A stretch of DNA of 64,000 bases from Pyricularia pennisetigena (lineage: Eukaryota > Ascomycota > Sordariomycetes > Magnaporthales > Pyriculariaceae): the NCBI RefSeq assembly GCF_004337985.1, contig NC_043741.1, positions 7,296,032-7,360,031 on the forward strand. The letters are read 5' to 3'. This document shows, piece by piece, positions 11,567 to 22,508 of this stretch. The first letter of the stretch is position 1. Every line of letters starts with the position of its first letter. A program made the translations under genes and the position numbers. Under the pieces are notes generated by a model. The model did no database searches. It was not told the DNA's origin and worked only from the letters and a program-made list of their open reading frames with translations.

Positions 11567-12214
11567 TCTGTGACTTGTTTTTTTCTTTTATTTTGCAATT
11601 GACCTTTTGGTATCCGTTCGTCCCGTTTGCCCTTTGCCGTTGACACCATTCATTCAATGTCAAGTTCAGAGAGAAATATTATGCTTATCTGACCCTATTA
11701 TGCTGTAGCCATCACCTGGCTTCTTATTTATGAGCGATCGTCCGATATTCTGTTACTCACATTGATCGACAATGTCAAAGTGGGTCTTTTCGACCCAGTC
11801 TATCTGTCACAAGCCCAAGCAACACGAACATGGTCGTGCCACTCAAGTCTTGACTAAGTGCATTCAGTCCATGGCAAACCTTAAACTAAGTTTTGTTTCA
11901 GACGGTAGCATTTTCCCACGGCTGCAACCAAGTAGCGACAAAGTTACGGATTGGTTAATTTTATTGTGTAGAAAGGTCAAACTGCTAAACGTAACACATA
12001 TCCAAGAAGTGAATATGCACCTGGCATCGAACAGGTACCCGCTGTAGAGCAAAAAAAGAGAAAGGAAAAAAAATAAAAAATAAAAAAATAAAGCAACGTT
12101 CTATTGAAGATGCAGTCCCAAAAATGAACAAACGAAAAGAAAAACCCAACCCGTAAATTCAACCAACTGAATAAACAAAGGAAAGCATTCGTAAAGAGAC
12201 CGTAGGAAACTGTG
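11567..12214. other. intergenic, nothing recognised
   Basis: AT-rich flank containing A-rich tracts at 12048-12095. It would hold the 3' UTR of the membrane protein gene that ends at 12215. No supported coding frame. Confidence 0.5.
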
Positions 12215-13390
12215 CTAAGCAGCCCAGGGCGTGGGGTGAAACTCCATGAGTGCGTACAGCTGAATGACGCTGCCCATCAAAAAAGCAGCGCTCCCGTAGA
12301 GACTGGTCCATGCCGCGCCGTTCGAATCCCCCAGCAGCAACAAGACGCCGGTGATGGCGAAGCCCGAGGAGCCGACGGCGTTCCAGAACCCTCCCTGCCA
12401 GTCGGCCGACGACGGCTTGGGCTTGTACCACCTGTCCTGCACAAACATGGTGAGGGCGACGTTGGCGAGCGTGAACATGGAGCCGCCGATGACCTGGGGC
12501 AAGAAGACCAGCGCCTGGAAGAGGGTCAGGTTCTCCTCCGGGTTCAGCAGGCCCGGCAGGCCGGCGAAGGCCGAGACGGACAGGATCATGCCGCCGGTGA
12601 GCTGGAAGGCGCCGGCCTGGAAGGGGAGGGTCTGGGCGACCTTGGCGAAGATGGCGGCCGAGGGGATCCAGACCCAGCTTTCGGACCCGATGAGTGCCGG
12701 GCGGTAGTTGGCGCCGCTCATGGCCCCCTTGATGGGGACCTCGACGGTGCCGCGGTCGGCGTTGAAGGCGGAGACGATGCCCAGGCACCCGGACACCAGG
12801 AACAAGACGGCGCCGAGCAGGATGGTGGCGGGCAGGGCGACGGTCGTGAGGGTCGGGAAAGCGAGGGCCGGGTCGATGACGGGCAGGACGCCGAGCACGG
12901 CGTTGACCATGAAGACGATGCTGCCCAGGACGAAGCCGAAGGCGACGACCCAGCTCATGTCCCGGTAGGGGAAGACGGTGAACATGCGCACGATCCTGCC
13001 GCGGCTGGAGGCGTCGACCTCGATGACCACGTCGGGCGGGGGCTTGTTGAGCGAGTCGACGCTGTCGTTGGGCCCGGCCGTGTAGAAGCCCGACTTTTGC
13101 CCCGACGACGGCTGCTGTTGCTGATGCTGCTGCTGGCGCTCGTAGTCGCATCGCGCCTTGTATTCGAGGTAGTCGAGCACCTGGATCACGCGCCGCCGCT
13201 CCTCGGGGCTGACGTCGTCCGATGGGTTCTCTACCGCTCGCCTCCTGGGGCCCACGTCCCGGCCCTGCATGCCCTGCGTTGGCGGCGGCCTCTGGATGGA
13301 TTCGACATCGTTGCTGTAGGCGAGGCCGGCGGGGATCGGGACCATCGAAGTCCGGATGATGGACGCTCTTGCTGCTGCAGCGGCGTTCAT
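12215..13390 (-). CDS. fungal integral membrane protein, unknown function
   Basis: Single exon, 391 residues. Residues 1-130 are hydrophilic and presumably cytosolic. They include a charged helix (EERRRVIQVLDYLEYKARCD) and a Gln-rich stretch (about 86-93). From about residue 145 there are roughly seven hydrophobic segments: about 146-170, 178-205, 232-252, 256-282, 288-315, 338-355 and 360-382. They are separated by short loops, and the protein ends in a short tail. The loop WYKPKPSSADWQGGFWNAVG is Trp-rich. The arrangement resembles fungal-specific uncharacterised multi-span proteins; I cannot name a transporter or receptor family. A T-rich run (about 13408-13427) lies just upstream of the start. 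The strong GC bias at third codon positions supports a real gene. Confidence 0.8.
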   Translation of the reverse strand: MNAAAAARASIIRTSMVPIPAGLAYSNDVESIQRPPPTQGMQGRDVGPRRRAVENPSDDVSPEERRRVIQVLDYLEYKARCDYERQQQHQQQQPSSGQKSGFYTAGPNDSVDSLNKPPPDVVIEVDASSRGRIVRMFTVFPYRDMSWVVAFGFVLGSIVFMVNAVLGVLPVIDPALAFPTLTTVALPATILLGAVLFLVSGCLGIVSAFNADRGTVEVPIKGAMSGANYRPALIGSESWVWIPSAAIFAKVAQTLPFQAGAFQLTGGMILSVSAFAGLPGLLNPEENLTLFQALVFLPQVIGGSMFTLANVALTMFVQDRWYKPKPSSADWQGGFWNAVGSSGFAITGVLLLLGDSNGAAWTSLYGSAAFLMGSVIQLYALMEFHPTPWAA

Positions 13391-15287
13391 ACTGCGCTAT
13401 TTCTTTTTTTTTTTTTTTTTTTTTTTTAAACTTTTTTATTTTTATTTTTGCCGACTGTCGCGAATTTCGTAAACAGGAATGATGAAATGAAAATAAAAGA
13501 GCAGTTAGCAGATGGCTTTACTTTCCCCCGATGATCGAATCTGGGAGTCGACGAAAAGAATCTAATTCATAAAATCGCAACACGAATTGCAAATAAACAC
13601 TTCGACAATAAGGAAAAAAAAAAGACTAGGTGGAATGAGAGAGTGAGGTGAGGTAATCACCAAAAGAGTAGGCGGCAAAGGGAGGCCAAGGTAGGTCAGG
13701 TAGGTATATGAAATAAACGAAATCACAAGGTAAATGACGCGCCAGCACGTAGCCAATTAAAATGACAAAAAGAATCAAACTGGCCCGTCGATAAATGGGA
13801 AGGAGGATATATGGCCGACCGGGCGGATACCCCCGGGGGTTTAAGGCTACCCAAGAGCTCACCCAAATGCAACGGCGCCCGCCGTGCGATGGGGAACCCT
13901 TCCTGTTTTTTTCTATGTCTTTTGTTTTTTCTTTGGGCACGCAAGGTCACAGCGTATATAGGCAAGGTAATTTTCGGGACAGGTTTGGATCTGACAAACA
14001 ACTTTGGAGACAAGGGCCGGTCTTATCGGGAACGCGGATCAAAACAACCGGAGCTAAGCAATAATAATAATAATAATAACAATAAAAAAAAAAAAAAGAA
14101 ACAAGGGAAATACAAATCAAGCCTTTTGCAAAGTCTTGACCAGACTCAGCCCTCCTCCCCTTGACATGGGTCGCTGCAGAATGCTTGGTTCGAACTAGAA
14201 CGGTCGGAACAATCAGCAGTAGATCGGTTTCTTTTTTAACTATATGGGGAAAGCGATGAGATGGCACCAGGCACATGTTGGACATTGTTGATGCGTTTTT
14301 GGGGTAAGGAATGTATGGGGAGTGGATATTTGGGAGCGAAAGTGGGAACGGGAACGAGAAAGGTGGACGGGAACATGAAAGATGGACGGGAACCGTCAAG
14401 GAAATCAGGACAGTTGGCGAGACTTTGCGCATGGGGGGGTCCCCTGCAGGTCTGTTCGGGATATAACATAAACTCGAGTAAAGTTTAGTTGATGGATCAT
14501 GGTCTTGGCGTGTGGTGTTGATGATGGGGCTGGTGTGTTGAATTGCCAGGAAACGGGTGTGTGTGTGTGTATGTGTGTGTGTGTGCGTCTGTGGCCAGGC
14601 TTGCGCCACAAAGACGAGCTGGTTAACGGGGCTTAGCAAACGCATACAACTCTGCTTACTCAGAAATACAGGGTGCTTTACTGGTAGCTTCCAAAGGCAA
14701 AAACCCCTTGATGCCGCCCATACCACGGCGGGGGTTTGATGTTCGCCGAGTTTTTACCCCTTTGGGAAGAGCCACCGGTGGAGAATTGGAAAGCTTGAGT
14801 CGTGCATCATCTCCATGATCCGCCTTCTTCCGCCAGTCTGTGCCGTTCCTTTGCCACAACTCTTTCCATTTTGGGGAAATTGGCGACAGGGCCTCGACTT
14901 GGGACGCGGTCAAGTTGTTTGGTTTCAGTCCCGCAGGTGGTCGATCCTGTTGAACCACCACGACAAGCTTAGATTAGAATTTTTCCCTCGTTATTGTCAT
15001 TTCTCTGCTTCTTTGCCTGTTTGAACAAATTGTAAAGTTGCTCTTTGGAAGATGAATATGCTCAATGTGTCACCTTTTACCCGAATCATCCGGCAATAGT
15101 CTGGTATTAAACCGACCAAGGAGGCAGGTTCTCTCACATTCGTCTGTTTCCTTCATCTCACCATTGTAGCTACGTATCTCTCTGCAGGCATCTGGGAAAT
15201 CGCGCTATTTTTTTTTCCCCCTTCCCATCATCAGACGATTTCAGCTAGAAATAAAAATAAAAAGGACGACGAGCGGGACGGATACAG
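13391..15287. other. intergenic region with GT microsatellite
   Basis: Divergent promoter space between the minus-strand membrane protein and the plus-strand MFS transporter. It holds a T-run at 13408-13427, an AAT-type repeat at 14061-14090 and a GT/GC-type dinucleotide tract at about 14557-14588. No supported gene. Confidence 0.5.
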
Positions 15288-17268
15288 ATGGCTGGTGAAA
15301 AGAGCACCACCGCTCCAGCGGTGGCACAAACAACCATCGACAATCAACAACCGTCAACAACTTCCGTACAACATGGCAGGGAACTCTCGACACCGATATC
15401 CGAGGATGCCACGCATCTCGATGAGAAGGAGGCTGATCGTCTGGGTCGCCAGAGACCCGCCATCTTCTCCAGCACGCTGATCGAAGTTGGCTTCTGCGCC
15501 ACGATACTCCTTAGCATGATAATGGCCGTAAGTAATAGGCGTTTTGGTTTTTGATGGTCGCTTACAAGTCTCGTTATTGCTCCATTTTTGTTTTATATCA
15601 GACGATAATAGCATCACGGTTATGCGAACCGAGAAAAAAAAAAACGAAACCCCNNGCAGTTGCACTGACGACAATGGCATCATGACACAAAAAAAAAAAA
15701 CAGGAATTTCTAATCAGTGGCTTCAACGTCCTCCTCCCCAACATGATGGTCGATCTCAACTTCAACACGTCCCAAAAGACGTGGCCCTCGAGCGTCTTCT
15801 CCCTCGTCGCCGGCGCCTTCCTCCTCCCCTTTGGCCGACTCGCCGACCACTGGAACGGCTACTATGTCTTCCTCGGAGGCAACGCCTGGATGGCCGTCTG
15901 GTCCATCGTCGCCGGCTTCTCCAGGTCGTACGAGATGTTGGTCGTGGCCCGGGCGTTCCAGGGCCTCGGCGCCGCCGCCTTCCTCCCCTCGGGCGTGTCG
16001 CTCCTGGGAGGGGCCTACTCCCGCCCCGGCAGAAGAAAGAACCTCGTGTTCAGCATCTACGGCGGCTGCTCCCCCTTTGGCTTCTTCGTCGGCATCCTGA
16101 TAGCCGGAGTGTCGGGCGAGTTCCTCAACTGGGCCTGGTTCTTCTGGATCGGCGCCATCCTGCTGTCCATCGTGTGTGTCCTCGCCGTCGTGAGTGTCCC
16201 CGCCGAGGCGAGGAGCGGTCCGGCTGCCGGTGACGAGCCGTCGCCTCCCATGGACTGGCTCGGTTGCGCCACCTCCATCCCGGGACTCATGCTGGTCGTG
16301 TACGCCATCACCGACAGCCCCCATGTCCAAAACGGCTGGCGCTCACCGCAGATCTTGGTCACCTTCATCCTCGGCATCTTGTTCCTGGCTGCCTTTGTCT
16401 ACGTCGAGGGGTGGGTCGCCAAGGATCCTCTGTTGCCGCCGAACCTGTTTGCCGTCAAGCACATCACGGCTTTGTTTGTCGTCATGTTTATGTCGTTTGG
16501 GGCCTTTGGTATCTACCTGCTTTATGCGAGCTTTTAGTGAGTTTCCGACCTTTTTTTCTTTTCTTCTTCCTCTTTTCAACTCGCATACTATAAAGTTGCA
16601 GCTCTCGTTTGATGGAAGAGCAGCAGAGCAGACAATGTATACTAACAAAAGCCTCCTTCCCTCCCTCTTCCAGCATCGAAACCATTCTCCACACACCACC
16701 CCTGCTGGCGGCAGCTTGGTTCGCCCCGCTGGCCGGCGGAGGCCTGATAATCGCGCTGGCGGGCGGCGCGGTGCTGCACAAGATCCCAGGGACGATGCTG
16801 ATCATCCTGTCGACGCTGGGCTTCCTCGCGTCGTCGCTCCTCTTCGTCTTCGTCCCGACCACCGGCGCCAACTACTGGGCCTGGATCTTCCCGGCCATGG
16901 TGTGCGCCACCATCGGCATCGACATCATGTACAACGTCTCCAACATCTTCATCACCACCAGCGTCCGTTCCGACCAGCAGGGGCTCGCGGGCGCCTGCAT
17001 CAACGCCCTCGTCTTCATTGGCATGAGCTTCTTCCTCGGCTGGGCCGAACTGGCCGCCGCGAACCACGCCGACCGCTCCGTCGCCGACAGCGCCCTCAGG
17101 GTCTCCTTCATGCTGGCCGTCGGCGCCGCCGGCGCCAGCTTGGTCCTCGCTGCCATTGGCATCCGCATCGAGCCGGCCAAGGGCGACTTGACCGCCGATG
17201 AGAAGGAGAAGCTAAAGGGGCAGAAAGGTGGAGGTGGCGGGAGCGGCTCCGAGTCGGTTGTCGTTTGA
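15288..17268 (+). CDS. MFS transporter, DHA2-like (drug:H+ antiporter type)
   Basis: Three exons, 15288-15527, 15704-16536 and 16674-17268, encode 555 residues. The joins are phase 0 and phase 2, with donors GTAAGT and GTGAGT, and a CTAAC branch site in intron 2. Residues 1-60 form a Ser/Thr-rich cytosolic tail. Exon 2 starts EFLISGFNVLLP. It contains the loop 2-3 signature as GRLADHWNGYYVFLGG and the segment ARAFQGLGAAAFLPSGVSL, typical of 14-span DHA2 transporters related to yeast Atr1. Exon 3 supplies the remaining helices and a Gly/Ser-rich C-terminal tail. The likely role is proton-coupled export or uptake of a small molecule at the plasma membrane; the substrate cannot be inferred. Intron 1 contains two undetermined bases (15654-15655), so its length is approximate. 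The next gene downstream is a secreted glycosidase-like protein on the opposite strand. Confidence 0.9.
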
Positions 17269-17526
17269 GCGCTTTTCTTTTTTTTTTTTTTATCTTCTTT
17301 CTTTTTGGGCTTCAGGGGCTTGCCTGCCGAGCAGGTGTTTGCCTCTCGGCGTTCCACAAGGTCTGACGAGTTTCCGCTGATAGAAAACAGCTGCTACGTC
17401 TGCACCGTCATGTTATGTTTGGGTATTGGCTTTTTTGGTTTTTTTTTTTTTTTTTTTGGTTTTTGTTCTGTGGGTTCAATTGGCTTCTGTATATATATAA
17501 AACATCCGGAAACGGTCTTATACCAA

Positions 17527-17559
17527 CGCCCCCAGCGGTTTAGTGGTACTGGGGGGGCG
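17527..17559. repeat. GC hairpin with tRNA A-box-like loop
   Basis: CGCCCCCAG and CTGGGGGGGCG form an imperfect inverted repeat around GGTTTAGTGGTA. The same 12-base string occurs in the D-arm of the tRNA-Gly at 11482. It lies in the 3' intergenic space of the MFS gene and could be a tRNA relic or a transcript-end hairpin. Confidence 0.35.
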
Positions 17560-17700
17560 CACATTGTAATTTCTTATTTGTCGTGTTTATTCATTTGAAC
17601 TCAACTTTTTTTTTTTTTTTTTCCTTTTTCCTTCTTCTTCATGGCTTGAGTTGTTTTTCCCACCCTTGGTAGCATCCTTCTATCATCTGACCAGCCTTTT

Positions 17701-18546
17701 TCACAGCGTCTCGATAATCCTCGCCAGGTTCTCGACGCTCGCCGGCGGCGTGTTGTACGTCTGATACTCGACCGTCGTGAACCAGACCGACCCAACCCTC
17801 GGCTCCGCCGCGATCCTCCTGACCTCTGCCTCGAGCTCCCCCAGCGTGCCGTCAAAGTGGTGCACCATGATGTTGCTCTTGCCCACGGCGCCTGCTCCGG
17901 ACCCCGGCAACCCGCCGGCCAACGGCTGCGTCGTCTTGTACACCCCCCAGGACTGCTCAAACGCGATGATCTGATCCGCGTCCCGCAGGTAAGCCGCCTC
18001 GTTGGCCTGCGCCACCTCCTGCCCGACGTTGTAGACGAGACGCCCGTACCCGGCCGCCCTCGTCCGCCGCGCCAGGTGCGACATGTACTGTGCCGTCGTG
18101 CACCCAGCTTGCTCGGAGCAGAGGCTGGACCAGTCGTGGAGGTTGGGTGTCTCGTCAAAAAAGACGCCGTCCAGGCCGGCCCCGCCGCCGATGGACCTCC
18201 AGCGCGTGACGTTGGCAACCACGGCGTCGGTGGCGATGCGGCCGTAGTCGCAGTGCACGTAGGCGAGGGTGCGGACGTTTGACTGGGCGTTCAGGAGGCT
18301 GATGCCCGCGGCGTAGTTGACGTCGGCCAGGTCGGCTCCGGGGCCCGAGTCGGCGTTGACGATGACGTCAAAGGTCACGGTGCGGTGGGCCCGGATCGTG
18401 CTCAGCAGCGATTGCCACTCGGACGCATTGTCGTTCCAGGCTGTGCTCGGGTAGATGTACAGAGGGACGAGGATGTCGAGCGCCGTTGCTGCAGTGGCGT
18501 GCAGCAGCAACAGCAGCAACAGAGCTTTTGAACAGATGGCCAGCAT
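17701..18546 (-). CDS. secreted spherulin-4 family protein (GH135-like)
   Basis: Single exon, 281 residues from the ATG at 18546. That start was chosen because it begins a strong signal peptide (MLAICSKALLLLLLLHATAATA). The mature part opens with DILVPLYIYPSTAWN and then has VIVNADSGPG, GLDGVFFDE (about 124-132) and AFEQSW. These match the spherulation-specific family 4 TIM-barrel pattern, which includes the fungal galactosaminidase Sph3 (GH135). Characterised members cleave alpha-1,4-galactosamine-containing polysaccharide. The acidic DE pair at 131-132 sits where the family's active-site acids are expected, but I cannot check the residues one by one. The other genes of the known galactosaminogalactan cluster (deacetylase, synthase, epimerase) are not visible nearby. 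Length fits the family. Confidence 0.85.
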   Translation of the reverse strand: MLAICSKALLLLLLLHATAATALDILVPLYIYPSTAWNDNASEWQSLLSTIRAHRTVTFDVIVNADSGPGADLADVNYAAGISLLNAQSNVRTLAYVHCDYGRIATDAVVANVTRWRSIGGGAGLDGVFFDETPNLHDWSSLCSEQAGCTTAQYMSHLARRTRAAGYGRLVYNVGQEVAQANEAAYLRDADQIIAFEQSWGVYKTTQPLAGGLPGSGAGAVGKSNIMVHHFDGTLGELEAEVRRIAAEPRVGSVWFTTVEYQTYNTPPASVENLARIIETL

Positions 18547-19439
18547 GTCGAGACGGAAATTTCTTTGCTTTTTTTTTTGTGGCCTTGGCTTCCCCGTTGT
18601 GCGTGCGGCTAATCCCGAGGTGCAGATGCGGAACGGAACGACAAGGGGTGTGTGTGGGTTCGTTTGGTGCACAGAAGCGGGCGCTGGGCAGGCTGCTTGG
18701 GAACTCTGGCACAAAAGCAGATCCCCCGACGATACGCGACGACAAACCGCTTTTTGTACCCTCCAAAAGATTGCAAAAAAATATTGCAGCCTAGCCTGGG
18801 CGTTTTGGATTGCATAATGTTTAATATCGTTGAAATCCTGAAGGATAAGCACTAGCCCAGATCCAGAAGTGCTGCCAGGCTCCCACAATTACATGCGCGG
18901 AAAAAGCTGCGTCGCACAGCGAACGTGGTGCAAATTTGCAGTGTTCACTGCTTGTTTCCATCGAGGAGCGAAATGTCTGGATTCGGAACCGAAAGTATCC
19001 TGGGGTTCATTTCCCTAGGGGCAAGGCCCCATTGGGTAGGTTGTCGTCCGAAAAGACAACCCCCTCAAACGTGGATCCAGATTGAAAAGTTATCGGGCCT
19101 AGATCCCATGCGCCACAAAAAAAAAAAGAAAAAAAAAAAAAAAAAAANNNNNNNNNNNNNNNNNNNNNNNNNNNNNNNNNNNNNNNNNNNNNNNNNNNNN
19201 NNNNNNNNNNNNNNNNNNNNNNNNNNNNNNNNNNNNNNNNNNNNNNNNNNNNNNNNNNNNNNNNNNNNNNNNNNNNNNNNNNNNNNNNNNNNNNNNNNNN
19301 NNNNNNNNNNNNNNNNNNNNNNNNNNNNNNNNNNNNNNNNNNNNNNNNNNNNNNNNNNNNNNNNNNNNNNNNNNNNNNNNNNNNAAAAAAAAAAAAAAAA
19401 AAACAAAAGAAAAAAAGTCATCAAAAGAAAGGACCGCGC
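18547..19439. other. intergenic with assembly gap 19148-19384
   Basis: Promoter side of the spherulin-like gene, then poly-A sequence, 237 undetermined bases, and poly-A again up to 19420. No gene is visible. The 3' end of the Zn2Cys6 gene abuts at 19440. Confidence 0.6.
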
Positions 19440-21501
19440 TCATATCAAGAGGAGGTCTTCGCCACCTTCATACATCTCCTCGAGCCAAGACTTCCCCGCG
19501 ACCCCACAACCGCCTGGGTCATCGATGACGACAATGTCTTCCCCGCTGACTCCAAACTCGTCGTGGAGGGCGACGACGCAGCCATCCCCACCAACACCAC
19601 CGGGCGTCCTGGCCGCCCACATCTGCTCCAGCAGCTCGATGGCCCGACGCACGCTCCGCACGTGCAGCAGGCCGTACATGTCGCACAGGATGCGGCGGAT
19701 GATGCCCCTGTCGGCGTTGGTCCTGGCCTCGGCGCCCGCCACAAAGGCCGGCCACAGGATGCCCTTGAAGTGCACGTCGTCGGACGCGATGTGGTCCAGG
19801 TGCTCCGCCGCCACGATGTGCGCCGTCCGCCCCAGCCGCTCGTCGTCGTCCTCGGCCCCGCCCAGATGCCAGCGCAGCGCCCGCCGAGCGTAGATGTAGA
19901 TTGCCCCCTGGTAGGCGTTTGCGAGGTGGTTTCGGTTGGGGACCTGGGCCGGGTCGCGGAAGTTGGCCGCCCACTGCGCGCTCGAAAACGTCTCGAGTCG
20001 GGAGAGGAGCTCGCTGGCGTAGTCGGGTTGTGGTGCGCCTCCCCGCGCCGCCGCGGAGCAGAGCGAGTTGATTCGGCAGAGGGTCTTGAGCAGATCAGAG
20101 GGGCAGCCCGTCCAGGAGCGGGACTCGGCGCGGTCCAGAATCCTGTCCAGCTCTTGCAAGCCAAAGAGTTGTGAGAGGTCGCGCTTGTTGGAGCTAAGCG
20201 TCGAGCCGAACGTGTGTAATCTGAGGTTTGGACGTGGGTGTCAGCAGACGTCATCATCGCCCGGGGCGGTATACGAAAGCGCGCTTGGAATACTCACACT
20301 AGGCAGCACTCCTCAAAGTAGTTGTGGAAGCTCCAAAAGGCAGTCTTTTTTGGACTTGACACCTTGGTCGACGACTGGCTCCCTGGTTGCACTGGACCCC
20401 CGTTTGCCGCCTCGTCTATGGCCTTCCTGGCGCTCAGCAGCCCAATCATCCCGTCGAGGTGATAACGCCAAACGCTGAGCCCGCTCTCCAGCAATTCGAC
20501 CCAGATGAGCAGGAGGCAGGCGGCGACGACGGCGTCGCTGTTGTCGCCTGACATGAGAGCCGAACGCAAATGCCGCATCGCCTTGTTCTTATGCACAAGG
20601 GCGTCTGGGTAGTGCTTGGACGCAGAGTTGGGAAGGCCCAGTGGCGTCGTGCTTCCGGCAAGGTGGTGTGCCGCCAGAGCCACCACGACGTGGTGCATCA
20701 GGCTGCCGCCGATGCTCAGCTGGATGAACTGCTTGTACGGGTTCGTGCTGTCCTCGAAGTAGAGGGTGCACTCGGGGCAGCAGCGCTCGAGGTCTTTTGT
20801 CACGTTTGGTCAGCACGGATTTGGATCCGATGTCGCCTAGCCCAGCCCAGGGGACTCCGAGACCGGATGGTGGAACACCTACAATAGTCTATGTAAAAAG
20901 CAGACCGGGGATCCCGGTTAACGAGCACAGGATGTTGGAGTGTCGATTGTGGAAGGGCGAAGTTGAGCGTCGACAAGGCCGTCTCGGCAAACTGTTTCCT
21001 CAAAGCCACCACGTCCGACGATGACGAAGACGACTGTTGTGGTCTCGTCGACGACTCCGCACCAAAAGTGCCAGCGTCAGCATCCAGCCCTTCGATATCG
21101 CCATGATCCGAAGTCGACTCGGGCGAGACTGGCGATTCCTTAGTATCTGGACTGTTGGTCGATTCTCGGGTATGTTCTTCTGGAGAGGCTGAAGATTCTG
21201 CACTTCTTTTTGAAGACGCCGCCGCCGCCGCCGCCGCCGCCATGGATGCCGGCGTCATCACCGTGGAGAGCTTCTTGTGGCCCCGACGGCCGAGGCCTAC
21301 CCACACGAGTGGCTTTTCGGGCCTGTAACCTAGGCACTGAATCCCCGCCTTTGTGCACTTTGCACAGGACGGCATTCGACTGTCACACCTGAGGCGACGG
21401 CGACGGCATGTCCAACATGGGACAGACGCGATGGCGCCGCCAAGCTCCGTCCACTTGCCGTCCGTCACCGTCATGTCGATACTGCCGCTGCGGGAAGCCA
21501 T
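19440..21501 (-). CDS. Zn2Cys6 transcription factor (fungal_trans_2-like)
   Basis: Three exons, 21501-20883, 20793-20298 and 20220-19440, joined in phases 1 and 2, give 631 residues. Introns are 89 and 77 bases with GTAGGT/AAG and GTGAGT/CAG ends and GCTGAC branch sites. The binuclear zinc cluster is CWTCRRRRLRC followed by SCAKCTKAGIQC; its six cysteines are at about 29, 32, 39, 46, 49 and 56. A run of alanines (encoded by GCC repeats at about 21222-21243) and a Ser/Pro/Glu-rich linker follow. The regulatory domain starts at AFYIDYYLERCCPECTLYF across the first intron and includes NPYKQFIQLSI, typical of this class. It should bind CGG-type DNA sites and control nearby or remote genes. Neighbours are the spherulin-like gene (same strand, downstream) and a mitochondrial protein; its targets are unknown. 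Confidence 0.88.
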
Positions 21502-22508
21502 TGTACTGCGGCGAGGGTTTACGGTGCGGGGGAGCTAGGGGGTCGGCGAGGATTGCCGACTGAAGGTGTTCAGTACGGCGTTTTGGATTTGTTCAAAAAC
21601 AAATAATCCAAAAAGTGACTGTCTTGCTCGAGACCCTAATAAACCGGAATGTATAACAGAAGAAGAAGAAGAAGAAAAAAAAAGGACGAAAAAAGAAAAA
21701 GATTAGATCATTAGGAAACGATTACAAAGTTCGGTCAAGGGGGGGTATGTATTGTTTGTACTGATGGGTGCTGTCGCCGCAGGTTTTGATGCTTACTGGC
21801 TTCAGGCCTGGACTTCATGTGCAAGATGGGAAATTGATCAAAACTTATGACCAATCCTGAACAAGGTGAACTGGCAAGGTTGGCAATATGAGGGGAGAAA
21901 AATGGGTTGAACGAGGTCAATGGAAAAAAGGGCCCCGACGTCCCGATAAAGTTCCATCCTTCTTGACTTACCTCCAGTGCCCTGCGAGTCAAGTCCCTGC
22001 TCGGGCTTGATGAAGCTTGCACGCTTCGAAAGCCGGTATGCGGGGCCGTCCCAGCCAATAAACATGCCTGTCAGCGTTTCGAGTGTCGCTTCTACCTTCC
22101 TGGTGTGGAACCAAAATGCATCCAATTTTTGTGGTGTGGTGAGCCCTTGAGCCCCTAGAGGGGAGGGGTGGGCGTGTGGTGTGTCTAGTGGCGGGGAGGG
22201 GAGTGGCTTGTGGTAGACACGGCGTGCCTAGTCAAGCTTTACACGTGATTCCCCATTTCTGCCCCTGCCCACCCTGCTAGCACCAGGCCCCAGGTGTCAA
22301 CACAATTCCCAGGGATCCATACCGTCGGCGTTTGCATGATCGACAATTTTGTCACTCGATGATCAAGAGACTAAATCCTTGGCAATAAAGAGCAATGCCG
22401 CAAGTTGTTAATTAGACTATGCTACTGTACATACGAGGAGCGCTTGCGAGGAGCGCCAATGCCGCCGGCCCGGGGTTATGCATCAATTGGATCTTCTGAT
22501 CCGGGAGC
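21502..22508. other. intergenic, nothing recognised
   Basis: Contains the promoter of the Zn2Cys6 gene, a GAA repeat (about 21659-21680) and unique sequence. A minus-strand frame at 21838-22125 is open but lacks support. Confidence 0.5.

Noticed and set aside
12212..13429. 405-codon plus-strand frame over the membrane protein gene
   Set aside because: Translation is Gly/Asp/Arg-rich with no hydrophobic or catalytic pattern. The opposite strand gives coherent membrane spans.
18925..19893. long frame through the gap at 19148-19384
   Set aside because: Open only because of poly-A and N. The right part is the shadow of the Zn2Cys6 gene.
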